Position numbers and translations under genes: made by a program. The notes beneath the pieces were generated by a model that was given only the letters and a program-made list of their open reading frames with translations, had not been told where the DNA came from and did no database searches. Below, piece after piece: positions 1-9,909 of a stretch of 64,000 nucleotides of DNA. Source of the DNA: Terfezia claveryi (taxonomy: Eukaryota; Ascomycota; Pezizomycetes; Pezizales; Pezizaceae); the NCBI GenBank assembly GCA_015179025.1, contig WHUX01000189.1, positions 1 through 64,000 on the forward strand. The letters run 5' to 3'. Position 1 is the stretch's first letter. The number at the start of each line of letters is the position of its first letter.

Positions 1-2088
1 ACCTAACCAAAAAAGACCGGCATTTCGACTGGAATCCAGAAGCCCAATCTGCATTCCAGAACCTCAAGGAAGCCTTCTTCTCAGCATCAATTCTGGCCCA
101 CTTTAACCCAGACAGCAAATGTATCGTGGAAACTAACGCCTCTGACTATGTCTCCGTAGGGATCTTGTCTCAGTATGTCAACAGGATCCTCTACCCCGTG
201 GCCTACTTCTCGAAAAAACACTCCCCGGCTGAGTGCAACTACGAGATCTATGATAAAGAGCTGAAGGCTATCGTACGAGCATTCGAAGAATGGAGGCCAC
301 ATCTGGAGTCAGCCAAGGGGATCATTGAGGTATTATCTGACCACAAAAACCTTGAGTATTTTACAACCACCAAGCTGCTTAACCGAAGGTAAGCTACTAA
401 GGTGGTCAGAGTTCTTATCTCGGTTCAACTTCAAGATCAGATACTGGCCAGGAAAGGCTGGGGGCAAGCCCGATGCATTAACCCAGAGATCAGGAGATCT
501 CTCTAAAGGGGGGGATGAAAGGCTAAAATACCAAAATCAGGTAGTATTGTAGCCCGAAAACCTTGACCTGGTGGCCAATGTCCTTGCTGATGCTGAGGCT
601 GATGCTGAAGCTGAGGCTGAGGCTGACCTCCGACAACTAGTGAGACAGGCATATAAAGATGACCCCCTGGCCAAGGAAATTATCACTGCAGTGGATTCTG
701 GCTAGCACCGCCACCCCAAGATCTCCCTAGCCGAGTGTACCATCCAGGAAGGCCTCCTCTACCACCTCGAATAGCTGTATGTGCCGGAAGGAGAGCTGCG
801 CTTTCAATTAATCAAGTAACACCATGACAGCCTAGTTGCAGGTCACCCTGGAGTGGCTAAAACATTAGAGCTTCTGGCTAGAGAATACACATGGATTGAC
901 TAACGGAAGGATGTGGAGTGGTATGTACGGAACTGCCACATTTGTAAGCATGCTAAGCCTGTCCGCCATGCCCCGTATGGGACCCTGAAACCTCTGGATA
1001 TCCCTGATCGGCTGTGGCTGTACCTGACTATGGACTTCGTGACAGGGTTGCCAGAAGATTCGGGGTTCAATGCCATCTTGATGGTGGTAGATCGGTTGAC
1101 GAAAATGAGGCATGTTATATCTTGCCGGGACACCTGCTCCGCCCCAGAGTTAGCCAATCTCTACCTCAATAATGTATTCTAATATCATGGCCTCCCCGAA
1201 TCCATCGTATCCGACCGTGGCCCTCAGTTCACCTCAGAATTCTGGCAAGCCTTCTGCGAGCTTTTGGGGATCAAAGTGCATTTATCAACTACATACCACC
1301 CCCAGATGGATGGCCAATCGGAGAGGATGAATACCATTATGGAGCAATATCTGCGGGCCTTTGTTGACTACCAGCAGGATAACTGGGTTTCATTGCTGGC
1401 CAGCTGTGAATTCGCCATGAACAACCAGTTCTCGGAATCCTCCAAAACCTCGCCTTTCCTGGCTAACTATGATTGGCACTCCCGGTTCGTGGATGCCCTG
1501 GCGCCTCTACAAAAAGCTAAAAAAGATGCCCCGGCCAAGGAGTTCGCAGCTGGGATTGCTGAGCTCTACTCTACCCTGAAAGCTGAGCTAGGATATGCAC
1601 AAGCCAGGCAAGCTGAGTATGCCAACGGATCACGGTTGCCAGCTCCCAGATATCAACTAGAGGACAAGGTATGGCTCTCCAGCTGGCACTTCCAGACAGA
1701 ATGGCCATCTCGCAAGCTCGACCACAAGTTCCTGGGTCCATTCGAGGTGTTGGCTGCTGTGGGCACCCACGCCTACCAATTGAGGTTCCCTAAGGACATC
1801 AAACGACACCCAGTTGTCCATGTCTCCGAGATCAAGCCTGCCGCTAGCAACCCTCTGCCAGGTTAGGAACACCCCCCACCTCCTCCTGTGGTTATCGAAG
1901 GTGAGGAGGAATGGGAGGTGGAGGAAGTGCTGGATTCCCGAAGAAGATATGGGTGCCTACAATATAAGGTCAAATGGCTGGGGGACGAGGAGACGACCTG
2001 GCAACCAGCCGAAGATCTAGAAAACGCACAGGACTTAGTCACCCTGTTCTACCAGCGTTACCCCCGGAAACCCCACCTCATCCAATGA
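1..2088 (+). pseudogene. Ty3/gypsy chromovirus pol, 3' part (RNase H, integrase, chromodomain), decayed
   Basis: The 3' part of a gypsy-type polyprotein that enters the window from the left. In order: the RNase H domain of the reverse transcriptase (1-about 390), a linker, the integrase zinc knuckle (HH...C..C, about 825-955), the integrase DDE core (MDFVTGLP near 1030, DRGPQF near 1216, the Glu in GQSER near 1318), and a chromodomain (1888-2088) with conserved aromatic residues and the motif YKVKWLG. The chromodomain marks it as a chromovirus; in this group it is thought to direct integration to chromatin. The copy is dead: there is a frameshift near 390, stops interrupt the frame near 703, 772, 818, 900 and 1180, and the first RNase H catalytic Asp reads Asn (VETNASDY). 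Several stops (TAG/TAA) stand where Gln would be expected, as C-to-T mutation would leave. Family identity is secure; the activity is inferred to be lost. Confidence 0.93.
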
Positions 2089-2256
2089 TGTTCTTGTCGT
2101 CCTGGAATTGGTTATTAGGGTTGTTATTATTATTGTTGTCATAGTTATTGTTGGTACGTACTTCCAGTATTGGGGTTGTGTTATGGGTTATTGGATATTC
2201 GCCTGTCTTGTTTGTTTGTTTTTTCGCCTTACCTTGCATTACTGGGGCTCCGAGCC

Positions 2257-2269
2257 TAAAGAGAGGATA
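2257..2269 (+). other. Polypurine tract of the chromovirus
   Basis: A purine-rich run (TAAAGAGAGGATA) lies immediately before the TG that opens the LTR-like sequence at 2271. This is the position expected for the plus-strand primer of an LTR retrotransposon. It is short and supported mainly by its place. Confidence 0.55.
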
Positions 2270-2270
2270 G

Positions 2271-2782
2271 TGTCATAACCATCCTTTCCTAGCCAGGTTT
2301 GAGAGTCAGACGGGATTCCGTCTGACTCTTGTTATTGTTGATTAATATTGTTGTTATCTCTATTCCTGAGATAAGGGGTCTCGGAAACCTTATTTCTTCC
2401 GGTGGCCTTGGCCAGGAAAGAAGCCTGTATATTTAGCTTGCTCTCTCTACCCTCTCGTTGGATCCCCATCCAATATCTTGTATACCTAATACAGGACTTT
2501 GTCTCTTCGCGAAGGTGTACCTCCCTTGTACACCCTCTCGTCTTGCCTCGTCCCGTGAATAACTCTGTAGCACAGCTGCCCCCCTCCGACACACGCGGCA
2601 ACTGCCTTTGCATATCTCGTGCCCCTTGCCCTCTACTCCTCTTGCCTGTTGCCCTTGCCCCCCGTCCTAGCCTTCCCCTAGTCACACACGTAGCGTTCCT
2701 ACGTGTGTCTTGCCCTAGCCTCTGCCTTTTTCCCGGCGTACCCCTTGGTCGCCTTATCTCCAGAGCCCACGTTATAGTTACA
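2271..2782 (+). repeat. 3' LTR of the chromovirus (about 512 bp)
   Basis: The sequence opens with TGTCATAAC right after a polypurine tract and closes with GTTATAGTTACA, an imperfect inverted match to the opening, as LTR ends have. It holds a pyrimidine-rich region and no element coding sequence. At 2784 another retroelement's integrase frame begins abruptly, so this LTR edge is an insertion boundary. The second LTR lies outside the window, so the limits cannot be checked by self-comparison. An open frame at 2402-2818 across the LTR is taken as chance. Confidence 0.65.
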
Positions 2783-2783
2783 G

Positions 2784-3763
2784 AAGAATTGCATCCTACC
2801 CTAGAAAACTCATTGTAGTTGAAGGTCTGATTGGATGTGATTCATATGCCAGCAAATGAAGGAATGATGAGAATTGTGGCGATGAGAGACTACCTATCTG
2901 GATGGGTTGAAGGAAAGGCATTGAAGAAAGCAGATTTGAAGAGTATAGCAGCTTTTGTCCACGAATGGATAGTTAGATTCGGCGTTCCCGAACAAATAAT
3001 CCATGATAATGGACTTGAAAACCAGAAGATAACTAAGCTGCTAATCAACAGATATAGAATTAAAAATGTCTATATCACTTCATACCATCCTCAGTCGAAT
3101 GGTATTGTTGAGAGAGGCCACCAACAAATTGTGGATAGGTTGGCAAAACTAGGATCAAAATGAGTGGTGAATCTACCATTTGTTCTGTGGGTGGATAGAG
3201 TTATGACTAGGGCTTCAACTGGGTATACACTATTTAAACTTGTATTCGGACAAGATTGTATATTCCCAGTAGAACTTTCTGTGAAAAGCTAGGCTACTGT
3301 TAATTGGGATAAGGTGAAAAGTAGGGAAGACCTTTTGGCTGTAAGAGCGAGGCAACTGGAAAAAAGAGAAGAAGATATAGAGGAAGCAAGGAAGAAAATT
3401 AGAGAAAGTCGAGAGAGAAACAAAGCCCACTTTGATAAGAATCGTCAAGAAAGACAACAGAACTTGGAGATTGGGGATATGGTCCTTCTGTACAATAGCG
3501 CTCTTAATAAGCAATAGTCTCAAAAGCTCAAGAATAAGTGGAATGGCCCGTATAAGATTAGGGATATTAGAGAAGATCAGGGAACTTATCTGCTCGAAGA
3601 ACTTAATGGCACGAAGATGAAAGGGATTTATGCAGGAGATTGAGTTAAAAGGTTTTTTGTCTACTATAGAGTTGAAGTGGAAGATGAAAAGATAGTTGAA
3701 GAAGGGGATAATGATGAAGGAGGAAACGAGGAAGAGTATGAAATAGTAGAGCCTGAAGATTAG
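2784..3763 (+). pseudogene. Second Ty3/gypsy element: integrase core and pol C-terminus, decayed
   Basis: One reading frame (plus strand, two or three in-frame stops) encodes the C-terminal part of a gypsy integrase: Asp in DVIHMP near 2835, Asp in HDNG near 3002, and Glu in NGIVERGH near 3105 make the DDE triad. After that come the usual C-terminal segments (about 3314-3640: a coiled stretch, then DMVLLYN and KWNGPY motifs) and an acidic tail ending at 3761-3763. The N-terminal half of pol is missing because the chromovirus LTR abuts at 2782. Stops near 3161, 3290, 3517 and 3641 show decay. It has no chromodomain, so it is a different gypsy lineage from the upstream element. Confidence 0.88.
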
Positions 3764-3823
3764 GAAAATGTTATATTCATACACTGGGAGAGCAGGTGTA
3801 AGGTACTTCTATCATATTATTTT

Positions 3824-4183
3824 GATCACTTATATGGAATGTGAACACATAAGTGATGCTTTATGCTAGTTTTGTTCGTTTTATCATCTTGTTTTAATTA
3901 CTTATGTGGAATGTGAACACGTAAGTGATGCTTTATGGTAGTTTTGTTCATTTTATCGTCTTGTTTTGATCACTTATGTGGAATGTGAACACATAAGTAA
4001 TGCTTTATGCTAGTTTTGTTCGTTTTATTATCTTGTTTTAATTACTTATGTGGAATGTGAACACATAAGTGATGCTTTATGCTAGTTTTGTTCATTTTAT
4101 CATCTTGTTTTGATCACTTATGTGGAATGTGAACACGTAAGTGATGCTTTACGCTAGTTTTGTTTATTTTATCATCTCGTTTT
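3824..4183 (+). repeat. Five 72-bp tandem repeats, each with an 11-bp inverted repeat
   Basis: Units start at 3824, 3896, 3968, 4040 and 4112. Each contains TCACTTATGTG, a short spacer GAATGTGAA, and CACATAAGTGA (perfect or nearly perfect), so each copy could form a hairpin. Units 1, 3 and 5 begin GATCAC while 2 and 4 begin AATTAC, suggesting amplification as a 144-bp dimer. The array lies between the end of pol and the downstream ORF of the same element. A related motif (CACTTATGT...ACACGTAAGT) recurs near 6392-6418 in the probable LTR, so the repeat unit probably came from the element itself. Confidence 0.95.
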
Positions 4184-4739
4184 AGATAAATTAGACTTTG
4201 TATGCGGGTTTTGATTTTAATATAATACTAGTAATTTCGTAAAATTACTGTTTTGGAAAAGAAAAGATGGTGGGAGAAGGAAGTAGAATTGATACTCATG
4301 TAAAAAGAAGGACAAAGAATATTACTTGAGTATTAAGGGTTTTTTTTTTGAGGGGGCAAAAAAAAATTTTTAAGAGGTGGGAGGGATAGAGATTATAAAA
4401 AAAAGAAGTTTAGGGAGTTTAGGGTAACGAATGGAAAGAAAATTCGAATGTTCGAGTAACTACAGAATCTTCTATAGAAGGGTCTGGAATGGAATGGAAC
4501 AAACGAAGAAGGCATCGGATATGAACAGAGTGCAGAAAATTTAGTATTCTGTTTAGTATAAATACCTCTGATCCACCCATCATTTGTACAAACTCCAATC
4601 TTCATTCTTCCTCCTCGAACAAAAGCTCTCTTATGATAACCCTCATCAAGTCGTAACATCTTACTCATTCTTCCTAAACGATATCTTTCTCTACTTCACA
4701 TATCACATATTATTACTCTACCTCATACTCCGATCTACT
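4184..4739. other. AT-rich leader of the gypsy-associated ORF, no gene
   Basis: No supported coding sequence. It contains a T-run and purine-rich stretch near 4340-4385, then a TATA motif at 4557-4564 and a CT-rich leader before the start codon at 4740. Short frames on both strands here have no family features. Confidence 0.6.
4557..4564 (+). promoter_or_regulatory. TATA box upstream of the gypsy-associated ORF
   Basis: TATAAATA lies 176 bp before the ATG at 4740, followed by a CT-rich leader, an arrangement common in fungal promoters. It suggests the downstream ORF once had its own promoter, or that this is the R-U5 start of an old LTR. Confidence 0.45.
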
Positions 4740-5959
4740 ATGTCAGAAAATGACAACCGAATTATCAGCATCGCTGATAGAGTAGTGAGTAGGAGTCAAG
4801 ATTTGAGGAAGAGGTATCAAGATGAGATGGCAAAGCTAGAGGGAAGGGACAAATGGGAGTTTGCCAAAGAAATAGCTCACCTGACCCAAACTCAAGCAGA
4901 AAAGGTAGCTTTTGCCGTCCAAGTCCTCAAAGAAATGGTGGAAGGGTGGACTAATGAAGACTTTATGAGCATGAAAGCATCTCAAGAAGATGTTGAGACA
5001 GATCTCAGCTTCTCAAAAACAATCCTACCATTGTCTAAGATTTATACGGAATCTCAAAGAAGAAAAGCCAATACACAAGAAAGGCTGAAGAATACATAGG
5101 GAGATGAATGGGAAGAGAAGATAAGGGAATTGATGCCTCCTTGGCCTGCTGAAGAATTCCTCAGAGAACTCACGCAGTTTACAGAGAGGAATCCAGCATG
5201 GAATGATATGGAGGCAAAAATGACGATAGGGGTAGCAGAAAGGTTAGCTGCAAAGTGAACCAAGAAATATAAGTAGGTGATGATAAGAGATATTACTGAA
5301 AAGACATACATGGAAAAGAAGCAATTGCGGGGAAATAAAATTCAGGTGGAGCTTGCTTCACCTGCATCTTCCTCGGCACCTCTTACATCCCCTCTGACAA
5401 TAACTCTCACTCCTTTTCACAACAACCCTCCTCATAAAATCAACACCCCAAATACACAAGCAGCTATTGAAATGGTTGCATCTCTCGAGGTGGTATCTCA
5501 AGCCACCTCGCCAAGCGAAAAAGCCGAAGCACAGGCTGAGGCAGAAGTTGAGGTTGTTGAGGGAGGGAATTCGGATAAGAGTGAAGATAAGAATGATGAG
5601 GTTGAGGAAGTTAGTATGGCCAAAGATAAGGGGAAGAAAGTTGTTAGAAAGATTGTTGAAGTAAGGCCTAAAGCGGGAAGGCCGATGACGAAGAGAGGAG
5701 GAGAGAAGAGAAGAAGGAGGAAAAGAAGAGGAAGTTTAAGCTAGACATACTAGTTATAATCTAGATGTTGATGAGAAGGTAGATGAGCTTAAATGGAAGG
5801 CTGAGGATGAGGAGGATAAGGATAATGCTTTGGCAGTAGAAGGGGCAATCAGATCGTTGATGGCCAGGAAGGGAGGCTGAATAAGGAGACGTTAGTGCGG
5901 AGGTTAGAGAAGTTGTTGGAAGCTAGTAAGGCGGAAATGGTGGAAGATATGGATTAGGG
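4740..5959 (+). pseudogene. Unrecognised ORF between gypsy pol and LTR (coiled-coil, Lys-rich tail), decayed
   Basis: Starting at the ATG at 4740 a single frame runs to 5744 with stops at 5097, 5256 and 5271; similar coding sense continues in another frame to about 5959. The N-terminal 120 residues are charged and look helical (many Glu/Lys/Gln heptads). The middle is Pro/Ser/Thr-rich, followed by an acidic stretch and then a strongly basic Lys/Arg tail near 5690-5740. I do not recognise the family. It could be a gag protein of a copy that lost pol, or an extra third ORF in the env-like position of the upstream gypsy element. A polypurine tract and TG-starting LTR follow, so it is part of a retroelement. 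Confidence 0.6.
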
Positions 5960-6121
5960 AGGTTTCTTTTGTTATTACGCAAGTGCTGGATTGTTTTGGA
6001 TATTTTATTTATTTCTTTTGTAGATGTATTGTTTTGCTTTTGCTACAGGGAAAAAGGGTGAAGAATTTGTTGTTTTAAGAGTTGGATGGATATTTAGGTG
6101 GCAATGGGGCTGCCTAAGTTT

Positions 6122-6580
6122 TAAGAGGGGGGAGAATGTGGTGGCTAGGAAGTTATTTATGATGAGAGTAACAGCAAAAATTTTTTTAGCTTAGTTTGTT
6201 AGCCTCACTGGAAAGGGGGTATATTATGCGGGAGAATTCTTGTACTTTGACACACTCATTAAGAAATATATACATCGTTTTTACGCACAAGGAAAGTGCT
6301 AGAATCTTCGCTCTGTTACCTTAAGATAATTGATAGCCAGCTTCATATGCTGCTGTCGATTGTCTTTTACTTTTTCTTGAGGCTTTACTCTATCACTTAT
6401 GTATGTCGAGACACGTAAGTCTTAAGAATCACTTATCTCTCATTGAAATCGATCCTGCTTATAGGATTTTCGCTTATCGTAAGAATACTCTGCATGATTC
6501 TGCGAGATACTAGTGGATTCCGCCAGCTCATTCAACTCTCCGGACATCTAAGACAGAATAGTCACTCTGACTATTTGGAT
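6122..6580 (+). repeat. Polypurine tract and probable 3' LTR of the second gypsy element
   Basis: A polypurine run (AAGAGGGGGGAGAA, 6125-6138) is followed by TGTGGTGGCTAGG at 6139, the expected start of an LTR. The following AT-rich sequence contains AAATATATAC near 6267 and the motif CACTTATGT...ACACGTAAGT shared with the 72-bp array. The right end is not determined; 6580 is an estimate, placed just before the inverted-repeat sequence begins. Confidence 0.45.
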
Positions 6581-6594
6581 CTTCTTCATAACGC

Positions 6595-7695
6595 CAGCGG
6601 TAGAACCTATAGTGTTTGGGATGAGCAGTCCATCACATGTTGCATCTCAGGAGAGGAGCATCTGCCAAACAAATATATTGCATCCCAGGATGGAAGTACA
6701 CTTGTGTTATGTTTTAGGAGCAGAAGTATACTTGTGTTGTATCCTGGGCGGGGAACGTCTGCCAGGGCAGTGTTACGTCCCAGAAGCTAGAGCACAGTGC
6801 GTTGCATTCCAAGCGTGGGTGCAAACTGCTAGTGCGTCCTGATACATGAGCACCAAGCACTGGCATCCTGATCTTGAGTTTTGTTATGTATCCTATGCAT
6901 CCTATGTGTTCAAATATACGAGATGCAAATACGATTTCTTACTGATGCACTCTTAAAACTCTCCTTGCATATCCGAAAGATCAGTATTACAGCTGAGTTT
7001 ATGCAGACTAAGCTAACAACTACCTAATAGCAGGTGGCCAGGTGTCAACCCTACTTTCTTATATATATGCCTACTTCTTGTATCTAGTTATTGCTTTCTA
7101 AGACTTGAACAAAGTTTTATATTGCTGGATTACTTTGAATAAAGCTACTATTCTTTGCACATTATGCACCCAGTTAGACTCGAGCAAGTGATTATACCTT
7201 TGTGCACTTAATATATCAATATTCTAACAGATATTACCATAATTGCTAGCTCACCCTTAACAATCAAAAGAGAAGATCTAATGTAAGGTATGTGAACAAA
7301 GGAAGGCACCAAACTGGCTATCATCAGCAAGAAATTGTGTTTGCGTCCTATGTGTCTGGACGCATAGGACATACAGGATGCATAGGACGAAAACTCAAGA
7401 TCAGGACACCAGTACTTGGTACTTATGTATTAGGATACACTAGCAGTTTGCGCCCGCGCTTGGATGTAACGCACTGTGCTCCAGCTCCTGGAATGTAATA
7501 CTCACTCATGGCAGACGTTCCTGTACCTAGGACGCAACACAAGTGTGCTTCTGCTCCTAAAACATAACACAAGTGTGCTCCACACCTGGGATGCAACACA
7601 TTTGTTTGGTAGATGCTCCCTCTTTGGATGCAACATGTGATGGACTGCTCGTCCTAAACACTATAGGTTCTACCACTGGCATTGCTAATGAATAG
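6595..7695. repeat. Inverted repeat: arms of about 320-350 bp around a 430-bp spacer
   Basis: The left arm (about 6595-6910) begins at the GTAGAACC junction and reads through GAGCAGTCC, GCATCTGCC, an AAGTGTGCT-type block and CCTATGCATCC. The right arm (about 7340-7690) carries the same blocks in reverse complement and reverse order, ending GGTTCTACC. The arms are diverged by scattered substitutions. The spacer (about 6950-7320) has a TATATATATGCC motif and ends near ATATTCTAACA at 7231, which resembles the end of a copia LTR. No gene is supported here. Confidence 0.8.
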
Positions 7696-9580
7696 CCCAT
7701 AATCGCTCTCTTCTACAATGTACCCTCTTATATGTACGATGCTCTAACACCAGCCAGGTGCGTAGCCACTATTGTAGCCATTGCATATGCATGTAGCAGA
7801 AATATCTATTGTATTCGTTAATAATTATATATACAAAAGTATTGAGTAATAGATATATATATAGAGCATGCACTGCTGCTTCAATCCCTCTAACACTTAC
7901 TCTAATACTTACTCCCATACTCGCTCTAATACTCGCTCTAATACTCACCCTAATACTTGCTCTAATACTCGCTCTAGTACTCACCCTAATACTCACTCTG
8001 TTACTCACTCCAATACTCACTCTAATACTTGCTGTAATGTGCTAGGATATAGAGCGAAGTGAAAATGCGCAAGGAAGGAGGTATATATACAGGAAAACTA
8101 TAGTTGCCAAAGCCGACTGCTAAGGCTGACAATATAGACTTTCTGAAGACAATAGATAAGGGATAACAGAAAAGTGGCATGACAGTGATTAGCCCCCTGT
8201 CGCACGCAGGTGTATACTATTCAATGCCTGGCCTGGTAATAGTTATATTAGGAAATTGTAGTCGTAGTACTATGAGTGGTACTGCGATATGTATGGAGTT
8301 CTTGCTTTATGATATATTTCATAGTAATTCATACATTCGCGGGCTTATATATATATATGCGAGAAACTTATGCATTCACGGGCTTATATATATATATGCG
8401 AGAAACTCGTACTTTGAGAGACTTATATGTATAAGCCTATAAATACATGAATTTCTCACATATATATATATGTATCTCCAAAAGCATGAGTTTCTCACAT
8501 TTATATATATAAGTCCCAAAAGCACGAGTTTTTCGCATATATATATAAGCCCACGAATTCATGGGTTTCTTGCATATATATATATAAGTCCCAAAAGTAC
8601 GAGTTTCTTGCATATATATATAAGCCCACGAATGTATAAGTTTCTCGCATATATATATATAAGCCTGCGAATGTATAAGTTTCTTGCATATATATATATA
8701 AGTCCCAAAAGCACGAGTTTCTCGCATATATATATATAAGTCCCAAAGGCACAAGTTTCTCACATATATATATATAAGTCCCAAAAGCATAAGTTTCTCA
8801 CATATATATATATAAGCCCATAAATACATAGGTTTCTTGTATATATATATATAAGCCCGCGAATATATGAGTTTCTCACATATATATAAATAAGTCCCAA
8901 AAGCACGAGTTTCTTATATATATATATATAAGCCCACAAATGCATGAATTCCTATGAAATATATTACAAAGTAAGAACTCCGCACATATCGCAGTACCAC
9001 TTGCAGTACCACAACTATGATTTCCCAATATGACTATTACCAGGCTAGACATTGAATAGTACGGCACCTATGTGCGACAGGGGGCTGATTATTGTCATAC
9101 CACTTCTCTGGTTATCCCTTATCTCATTGTCTTCGGAAAGTCTATATTGTTAGCCTTAGCAGTCGGCCTTGGCAACTATGGTTTTCCTATATATATACCT
9201 CTCTTCCCCGTGCATTTTCCCTTAGCTCTATATCCTAGAACATGATGGCGAATATTAGAGTGAGTATTGGAGCGAGTATTAGAGCTAGTATTGAAGCGAG
9301 TATTAGAGCGAGTTATTAGAGTGAGTTTGGAATGAGTATTAGAGTGAGTATTAGAGTGATTGAAGTAGCGAGTGCAAGTTCTATATATATATCTATTACT
9401 CAATACTTCTATGTATATAATTATTAGCGAATATAATGGATATTTCCGCTACATGTATACTCAATGGCTACAATAGCAGCTACGCACCTGGCTGTTGTTA
9501 GAGCGTCGTGCATATAAGCGGGTGTATTGTAGAAGAAAGCGATTGTGGGCTATCTGTTAGTAATGCCACCAGTAGAACCT
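7664..9580. repeat. Large imperfect palindrome (about 1.9 kb)
   Basis: From GGTTCTACCACTGGCATT (7664 onward) to GCCACCAGTAGAACC (ending about 9572) the two halves are reverse complements over hundreds of bases. Shared blocks in order are TAGCCCA.AATCGCT, GCTCTAACA.CAGCCAGGTG, a run of CACTCTAATACT-type repeats, GCCGACTGCTAAGGCT, CAGCCCCCTGTCGCAC and AGTGGTACTGCGATATG. The turn-round point is near 8425, inside an AT-rich tandem array that is expanded only on the right side. The outer ends read TGTTAGAGC outward, like retrotransposon LTR starts, so it may be two LTR-type copies in inverted orientation. Confidence 0.85.
8330..8960. repeat. AT-rich minisatellite at the palindrome centre
   Basis: About a dozen units of 45-60 bp, each with a (TA)n run, then AAGCCC or AAGTCCCAAAAGC, then ACGAGTTTCTCGCA-like sequence. 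Two or three units left of 8425 are in the opposite orientation to those on the right. Long open frames here (Tyr/Ile-rich peptides on both strands) are translations of the repeat, not genes. Confidence 0.9.
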
Positions 9581-9689
9581 TCAACGTTAACAACATCAAT
9601 TTAGTTCATAATACCAAGGGAACGAACTCTAATATACAGACATTGAAATATGCCAACCAGTATCCAGACAGCTTTGGTTGCCCCAATGG

Positions 9690-9845
9690 TATCCAGATTG
9701 TATTACAACTCAGCCAGGTATCCAGATTGTATTGCAACTCAGCTGGGCATCCAGATTGTATTGCAACTCAGTCAGGTGTCCTGATTGTATTGCAACGTAG
9801 CCAGGCGTCCTGATTGTGTTGTAACACAGCCAGGTGTCCAGACGC
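9690..9845 (+). repeat. Tandem repeat, unit about 31 bp, five copies
   Basis: Repeats of CCAGATTGTATTGCAACTC followed by AGCCAGGTAT, drifting toward the 3' end (later copies read CCTGATTGTGTTG). It lies between the palindrome and the copia coding remnant. A frame at 9508-9813 includes it and is not regarded as a gene. Confidence 0.85.
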
Positions 9846-9909
9846 ACAAGACGCATAGGACGCACTTGGGCAAGCTCTCATATCCAGACGCCACTTTTTT
9901 CTTGCTGAT

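Noticed and set aside
2402..2818. 138-residue plus-strand frame
   Set aside because: It lies across the chromovirus LTR and its junction and has no family features.
8437..8945. Tyr/Ile-rich open frames on both strands, looking like repeated membrane segments
   Set aside because: They are translations of the (TA)n minisatellite units and exist in several frames at once.
8330..9845. Regularly spaced repeats that could suggest a CRISPR array
   Set aside because: This is a eukaryotic genome; the units are contiguous AT-rich or 31-bp tandem copies without unique spacers, and no cas genes are present.
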